From positions 1 through 9,966 of the forward strand of contig JAITKS010000066.1 in NCBI GenBank assembly GCA_031278315.1: a stretch of 9,966 nucleotides of DNA, in the 5' to 3' direction. The first letter of the stretch is position 1. Every line of letters starts with the position of its first letter. The notes under the pieces are model-generated. The model had not been told where the DNA came from. It did not search any database and saw only the letters and a list, made by a program, of their open reading frames with translations. Origin of the DNA: Planctomycetaceae bacterium. GTDB lineage: Bacteria; Planctomycetota; Planctomycetia; Pirellulales; Thermoguttaceae. Shown in pieces: positions 6,578 through 9,966 of the stretch. The position numbers and the translations under genes were made by a program.

Positions 6578-6656
6578 TTTTGTTACAAATAATCACTCAT
6601 TTTTTTTGCATTTACTTTACACAATTTACAAATTTTTTTCCAATCTATTCAGAAAA

Positions 6657-8831
6657 ATGTTAAGTTTAAAAAAATATTTTACGAATACAGTCAATTGTAT
6701 CCTTTCGTTCAAACTACCGATAATCATTGCGATACTTGCTTCGGCTTGGCTGCTGTTGTCAACAAACGATGCCGATAATACTGATAAATCAAATAGTCTC
6801 AATCCGAGTTTCAAAAATCTGCCGGATTCTGCTAGTACAATCGATAATTCTCAACGCAGCGGTATAAATATTGTTACAAATGATCCGATAACATCAAATT
6901 TAAGCCGTTCTATTTCTCCTACAGTTCAAGGGGAGATAACAGTTGCAGCGCGGCGGCGTTCTACTTCTTTGACCGGTATTAAATATATAGTCCGTTTTAC
7001 ACGTTATTTGAGTCAGCGTTATAGCGGCGAGAATGATAAAGCTGGTCAAGTTCCAACATCTGAAATAAAAAAAGAACTTGAAGAAAAGCAATGTCTTGAA
7101 AATGCAATCAATCGAGGCTGGCGCGACTCTGGTTGGTATATGAGTCCGATCAAACTTGGATTGTATATTTTCTTATTCTTGTTCTGGACTTTTAGCGCAA
7201 GTTGGATGAATAGCGATATGGAAAGACTCGATAATCAAAAGAGAACTCTTTATAACACCGGTTACATGTTACTTTATGTAATTATTTGTACAGCGTTGTT
7301 ATTTGTGCCGATATTTTGGGTTGCTTTCCCGTTGACATTTTTAATTTGTTTTGTGCCGATTACAGTTTATGTTGTTAAACGTAATGCTCAAGTTCCGCCG
7401 CACGAACAGGTTTTAACGCCGGAGCATTTACAATTCTTATTTGCACAATGTCTCAAGATGATCGGCGTGAAAATAAAAGTTAAGAAACGTATTTATGAAG
7501 TAGGTCCAAAAATCGAATTTGAAGCAACTGGTAAAGATATAGATCCAAAAATTCTCAAGGGCAGATTAGTTATTGCAAGAAACGCGAGCGGATACAACGA
7601 GTTACGTCAACACGTTTATGACGCTATTACAAATGAGGCAACTAGTCTTATGTTTGATTTCTCTTCTACTAAAACTGTAATTAAACATTTAATTGATGGT
7701 GTTTGGTTTGAGTTGCCGGCTTTTCCGCGAAATCAAGATAAGAATAAATCAAAAGACAAATTTGATGAAATGTTAGAAGCTGCCAAGTTATTGGTTGGTG
7801 CTAATCCTGAAATGCGGCGTAATCGGCAAGAGGGTTCTTTTAGGGCTCTTGTCGGTTCGATGTATGCAAAGAAAAAAGTACGTTATGATATAAATTTTGT
7901 TTCGCAGGGAACTCAAACGGGTGAAGCAGCGTTATTACAAATTACCGCAGCAAAAGTTCCTTTTCAAACAATTGCAGCTCTTGGTGTGAGACCGGAGGTC
8001 GAACAAAAGATAATTGAGTATTTAAATAGTAAGCAAGGTTTAATTATTGTTTCAGCGCCGCCGGCAAATGGTCTTCGTAGTTCGGTTGATGTATTTTCAC
8101 GTGTTTGTGACAGGTTTACGCGTGATGTTGTAAATATAGAAGATGCTGTTACGCCAAGTGAAGAAATCGAGAATATAATAATGGTAAGATATGATTCTGC
8201 AAAGGGCGAATCGCCGATTGATGTGTTACCTAATGTGTTATTCAAAGAACCCAATGCTGTGTTTGTAAGAGATATGACCGCGCTGCCGACGCTGGAATTA
8301 TGTTGTAAAGATATAACAACAAACGGACGATTATTCCTGACTATGATTCGTGCAAAAGACTCTGTTGAAGCAATATTAAGATTGCTTACAACGAAAATTA
8401 CTCCGCAGAACTTACTGCAGCCTCTTAGTGTAGTTATTTGTCAAAAATTGATACGCAAGCTCTGTCCGTCTTGTAAAGAACCATATAAACCTTCGCCGCA
8501 ACTAATGCAGCAACTTGGTTTGAATCCTAATCAGGTACAGCAATTATTTAGAACGCGGACGCCTTTACCTGAACCGGAAGAAAAGAAACGCGGAATTTGT
8601 CAAACGTGTAATGGAATTGGATATCATGGTCGAACTGCGTTGTTTGAAATTATAGAAATGAACGATTCTATTCGTGGTTTTATAATATCAAATCCTGACT
8701 ATAATGCGATAAAACAATTCATACAAAAATCGGGGCAGCGTAGTTTTATGCACGAGGGTATTGGATTAGTTGTTCAGGGCATAACGACTGTTGAAGAGTT
8801 ATCACGGGTTACGCGTGCAAATACTAAATAA
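6657..8831 (+). CDS. Membrane-anchored GspE/PilB-like protein with degenerate P-loop (T2SS/T4P ATPase superfamily)
   Basis: A 724-residue protein from ATG 6657; a TTG at 6606 would add 17 residues but has no support, and neither start has a Shine-Dalgarno. Unlike usual GspE proteins it has membrane segments: about 20-34, 167-183 and two within 202-240. The GspE-like part follows: an N2-type region with IDG (346-348), QEGSF (391-395), then the ATPase core. Where GspE has GPTGSGKTT, this protein has APPANGLRSS (467-476), so the catalytic Lys is Leu and the Thr is lost. The Asp box survives as NIED (493-496), the Walker B region reads VFVRDM (535-540) and the His box has no His (TNGRLFLTMIRAKD). 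The paired CxxC zinc motif is intact (C603, C606, C648, C651). Probable role: a non-hydrolysing, membrane-bound relative of secretion or pilus motors. A CvpA-like membrane protein follows 158 nt downstream. Fold assignment is confident; function is unknown. Confidence 0.85.
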   Translation: MLSLKKYFTNTVNCILSFKLPIIIAILASAWLLLSTNDADNTDKSNSLNPSFKNLPDSASTIDNSQRSGINIVTNDPITSNLSRSISPTVQGEITVAARRRSTSLTGIKYIVRFTRYLSQRYSGENDKAGQVPTSEIKKELEEKQCLENAINRGWRDSGWYMSPIKLGLYIFLFLFWTFSASWMNSDMERLDNQKRTLYNTGYMLLYVIICTALLFVPIFWVAFPLTFLICFVPITVYVVKRNAQVPPHEQVLTPEHLQFLFAQCLKMIGVKIKVKKRIYEVGPKIEFEATGKDIDPKILKGRLVIARNASGYNELRQHVYDAITNEATSLMFDFSSTKTVIKHLIDGVWFELPAFPRNQDKNKSKDKFDEMLEAAKLLVGANPEMRRNRQEGSFRALVGSMYAKKKVRYDINFVSQGTQTGEAALLQITAAKVPFQTIAALGVRPEVEQKIIEYLNSKQGLIIVSAPPANGLRSSVDVFSRVCDRFTRDVVNIEDAVTPSEEIENIIMVRYDSAKGESPIDVLPNVLFKEPNAVFVRDMTALPTLELCCKDITTNGRLFLTMIRAKDSVEAILRLLTTKITPQNLLQPLSVVICQKLIRKLCPSCKEPYKPSPQLMQQLGLNPNQVQQLFRTRTPLPEPEEKKRGICQTCNGIGYHGRTALFEIIEMNDSIRGFIISNPDYNAIKQFIQKSGQRSFMHEGIGLVVQGITTVEELSRVTRANTK

Positions 8832-8989
8832 ATCGACTTGTTAATTTCGGTAACTGATTTGGATTATTTAGCGGGCAACTGATTTCAACTGATTTGAATG
8901 AATACGAATTTGTTTATCGAATGAATCGTGTAAGATAAAATTTACTTAAATTAAACAGAAACATAATTAACCAAACCAAATTTATTAAC
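8832..8989. other. Spacer with three AACTGATTT repeats
   Basis: A 158-nt gap between the GspE-like and CvpA-like genes. AACTGATTT occurs at 8852-8860, 8877-8885 and 8887-8895. No terminator hairpin is visible, so co-transcription across the gap is possible. No clear promoter was found. Confidence 0.4.
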
Positions 8990-9727
8990 ATGGATACAAT
9001 TTACGCTATATTAGAAACGTTTTATGATGTCGGGGTACCGATAGGATTATTTGCTGCGCTTTATGGAATGCGATGGAGAGAGAGATTTTGGGGAAATATT
9101 ATAACAGTGTTTGTTGTTTTTTTCTCGACTCTTATTGCGGTAAATTGGTTTGAGCCGCTTGCTCATTGGGTAACGGGTCAAAGTGCGGGGACGCTTTTTA
9201 TTGCAGATTATTTATTTATCTGGTTATTGTTTATTGTTTCGTTTTGTATTTTAAACGAGATTACGAGAGTCTTATCAAGGGTCAATGTAAAATTTCCGGT
9301 TCCGGTGGAGAATGCTGGTAATTTTATTATGATTACGATTCTTTTATGTATGATTTGGAGTTTTTATACTTTTTCGCTTAATGTTGCGCCTCTTGGGGAG
9401 ACCGGAGGAGTAGAACTAGTGGGCGGGGATTCAACGCAGATCAAAATTTTTCGGCAGTTGTCGTCTGGTAATCTTTCAACGTTTGGCAATAAGCATATTT
9501 TTGACGAATATGGTGAATTTAGACAAGATCATCTTTTACGTAGAAAGGCGTTATTACAATATCGATTAAAAAGTGATGAGTTCCCATTTTTTTATGACGG
9601 CGAAATTCCGCCGATGAAGGGCATACCTAAAGAACAAGCAACAGTAACAGTAGATGACAACAATCCAACTCCAGACAATCCAACTCCAAACAACAATAAT
9701 AACGGCGATGGAACCAGCAATCCATAA
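8990..9727 (+). CDS. CvpA-like integral membrane protein (planctomycete type)
   Basis: A 245-residue protein with four hydrophobic segments at about 12-26, 34-55, 68-92 and 110-130, the usual CvpA-like layout. Segments such as NWFEPLAHW (52-60), FIWLLFIVSF (76-85) and the LSRVNVKF-PVPVENAG stretch (95-110) resemble CvpA-annotated proteins I recall from Planctomycetota. A soluble region follows, with FDEYGEFRQDHLLRR (171-185). The last 25 residues are low-complexity and rich in Asn, Pro and Asp (PTPDNPTPNNNNN), probably disordered. The start is ATG 8990, without Shine-Dalgarno. It lies downstream of the membrane-anchored GspE-like gene on the same strand, suggesting a shared envelope function. 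CvpA in E. coli is linked to colicin V production and envelope stress tolerance, but the role of this subtype is not known. It could instead be catalogued as a hypothetical membrane protein. Confidence 0.72.
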   Translation: MDTIYAILETFYDVGVPIGLFAALYGMRWRERFWGNIITVFVVFFSTLIAVNWFEPLAHWVTGQSAGTLFIADYLFIWLLFIVSFCILNEITRVLSRVNVKFPVPVENAGNFIMITILLCMIWSFYTFSLNVAPLGETGGVELVGGDSTQIKIFRQLSSGNLSTFGNKHIFDEYGEFRQDHLLRRKALLQYRLKSDEFPFFYDGEIPPMKGIPKEQATVTVDDNNPTPDNPTPNNNNNGDGTSNP

Positions 9728-9750
9728 AAAGAAATTGAATGCAATGTAAT

Positions 9751-9831
9751 ATATACTTATTGTACATTAAATTTCGGTATTATTTTTTGTAACGAAAAAT
9801 AATACCGAATTTTAAAGGACAATGAGTATAT
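9751..9831. repeat. 81-nt near-perfect palindrome (palindromic repeat, copy 2; may act as terminator)
   Basis: Arms of 39 nt (9751-9789 and 9793-9831) match at 34 positions around a TAA loop. The core TTCGGTATTATTTTT is uninterrupted. Ends are ATATACT and AGTATAT. It lies just after the CvpA-like stop, so its transcript would form a long stem that could end or protect the mRNA. The right arm is shared with 1737-1762 and 6435-6461, which shows it is a dispersed element rather than a simple terminator. Confidence 0.7.
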
Positions 9832-9894
9832 TACAAAATATCATAATATATCAGTGGAATAATTGTTTGTCTATTTTTTGTAATTTTTAAACAC

Positions 9895-9966
9895 GAAATA
9901 CACGAAAAGGAACTAACTATCTGTTAAGTCCCGCTAGGGACGACACTTTATTAACCGTATGCTTTA
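9895..9966. repeat. Dispersed-type repeat with GTCCC/GGGAC hairpin, cut by the window end
   Basis: ACACGAAATACACGAAAA (a 9-nt direct repeat, about 9892-9909) is followed by GTCCC (9928-9932), loop GCTA and GGGAC (9937-9941). Sequences like GTCCCGYAGGGACG occur as abundant intergenic repeats in several environmental phyla, from memory. The element may continue past the window. Confidence 0.35.

Larger units (their letters stand above)
5812..6656. other. Gene-free region between the protease and GspE-like genes
   Basis: About 0.8 kb with no convincing gene. It contains a REPIN-like inverted pair (5892-5976), a leader-like repeat (6174-6312), a degenerate echo of its right end near 6365-6400, a half-copy of the palindromic repeat (6435-6461) and a candidate promoter (6549-6577). 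From 5980 to 6170 I see nothing assignable. Confidence 0.6.

Noticed and set aside
6606..6656. TTG start extending the GspE-like protein by 17 residues
   Set aside because: No ribosome binding site, low-complexity AT-rich codons, and an ATG follows at 6657 directly before the basic and hydrophobic N-terminus.

Overview
This AT-rich window most likely comes from a low-GC member of the Planctomycetota. The main evidence is a neighbouring gene pair: a membrane-anchored, GspE-like protein with a degenerate P-loop, and a four-helix CvpA-like protein whose core resembles proteins I recall from that phylum. The main genes mostly lack Shine-Dalgarno sequences, which fits but proves little. Assignment rests on recognition by eye, not a search.

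Layout. (1) Positions 59-1490, minus strand: an Rpn-family PD-(D/E)XK nuclease gene. Its 3' end has been duplicated in tandem, leaving a second, stand-alone copy of the C-terminal domain immediately downstream. Both C-terminal copies begin at an ATG preceded by a strong AAAAAAGGAG ribosome binding site, and they differ by one 12-bp (4-residue) repeat unit. This matches the toxin plus intragenic-antitoxin design described for E. coli Rpn proteins, here with an apparent extra free antitoxin gene. (2) Positions 1491-2706: a gene-free region between divergent genes, with hairpins, a compact structured element ending in a T-run, one copy of a palindromic repeat and a leader-like repeat. (3) Positions 2707-5811, plus strand: a secreted M16C (PreP/insulinase-type) zinc metalloprotease with all metal ligands visible. 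(4) Positions 5812-6656: a gene-free region with a REPIN-like inverted pair, a second copy of the leader-like repeat and a half-copy of the palindrome. (5) Positions 6657-8831: the GspE-like pseudo-ATPase. (6) Positions 8990-9727: the CvpA-like membrane protein. (7) Positions 9728-9966: an 81-nt near-perfect palindrome and a GTCCC/GGGAC dispersed-type repeat running to the window edge.

Functionally the window holds a probable phage-defence/toxin-antitoxin module (rpn), a probable envelope protease, and a membrane protein pair that may act together. Intergenic DNA is unusually rich in palindromic repeats, several of them shared between the gaps.
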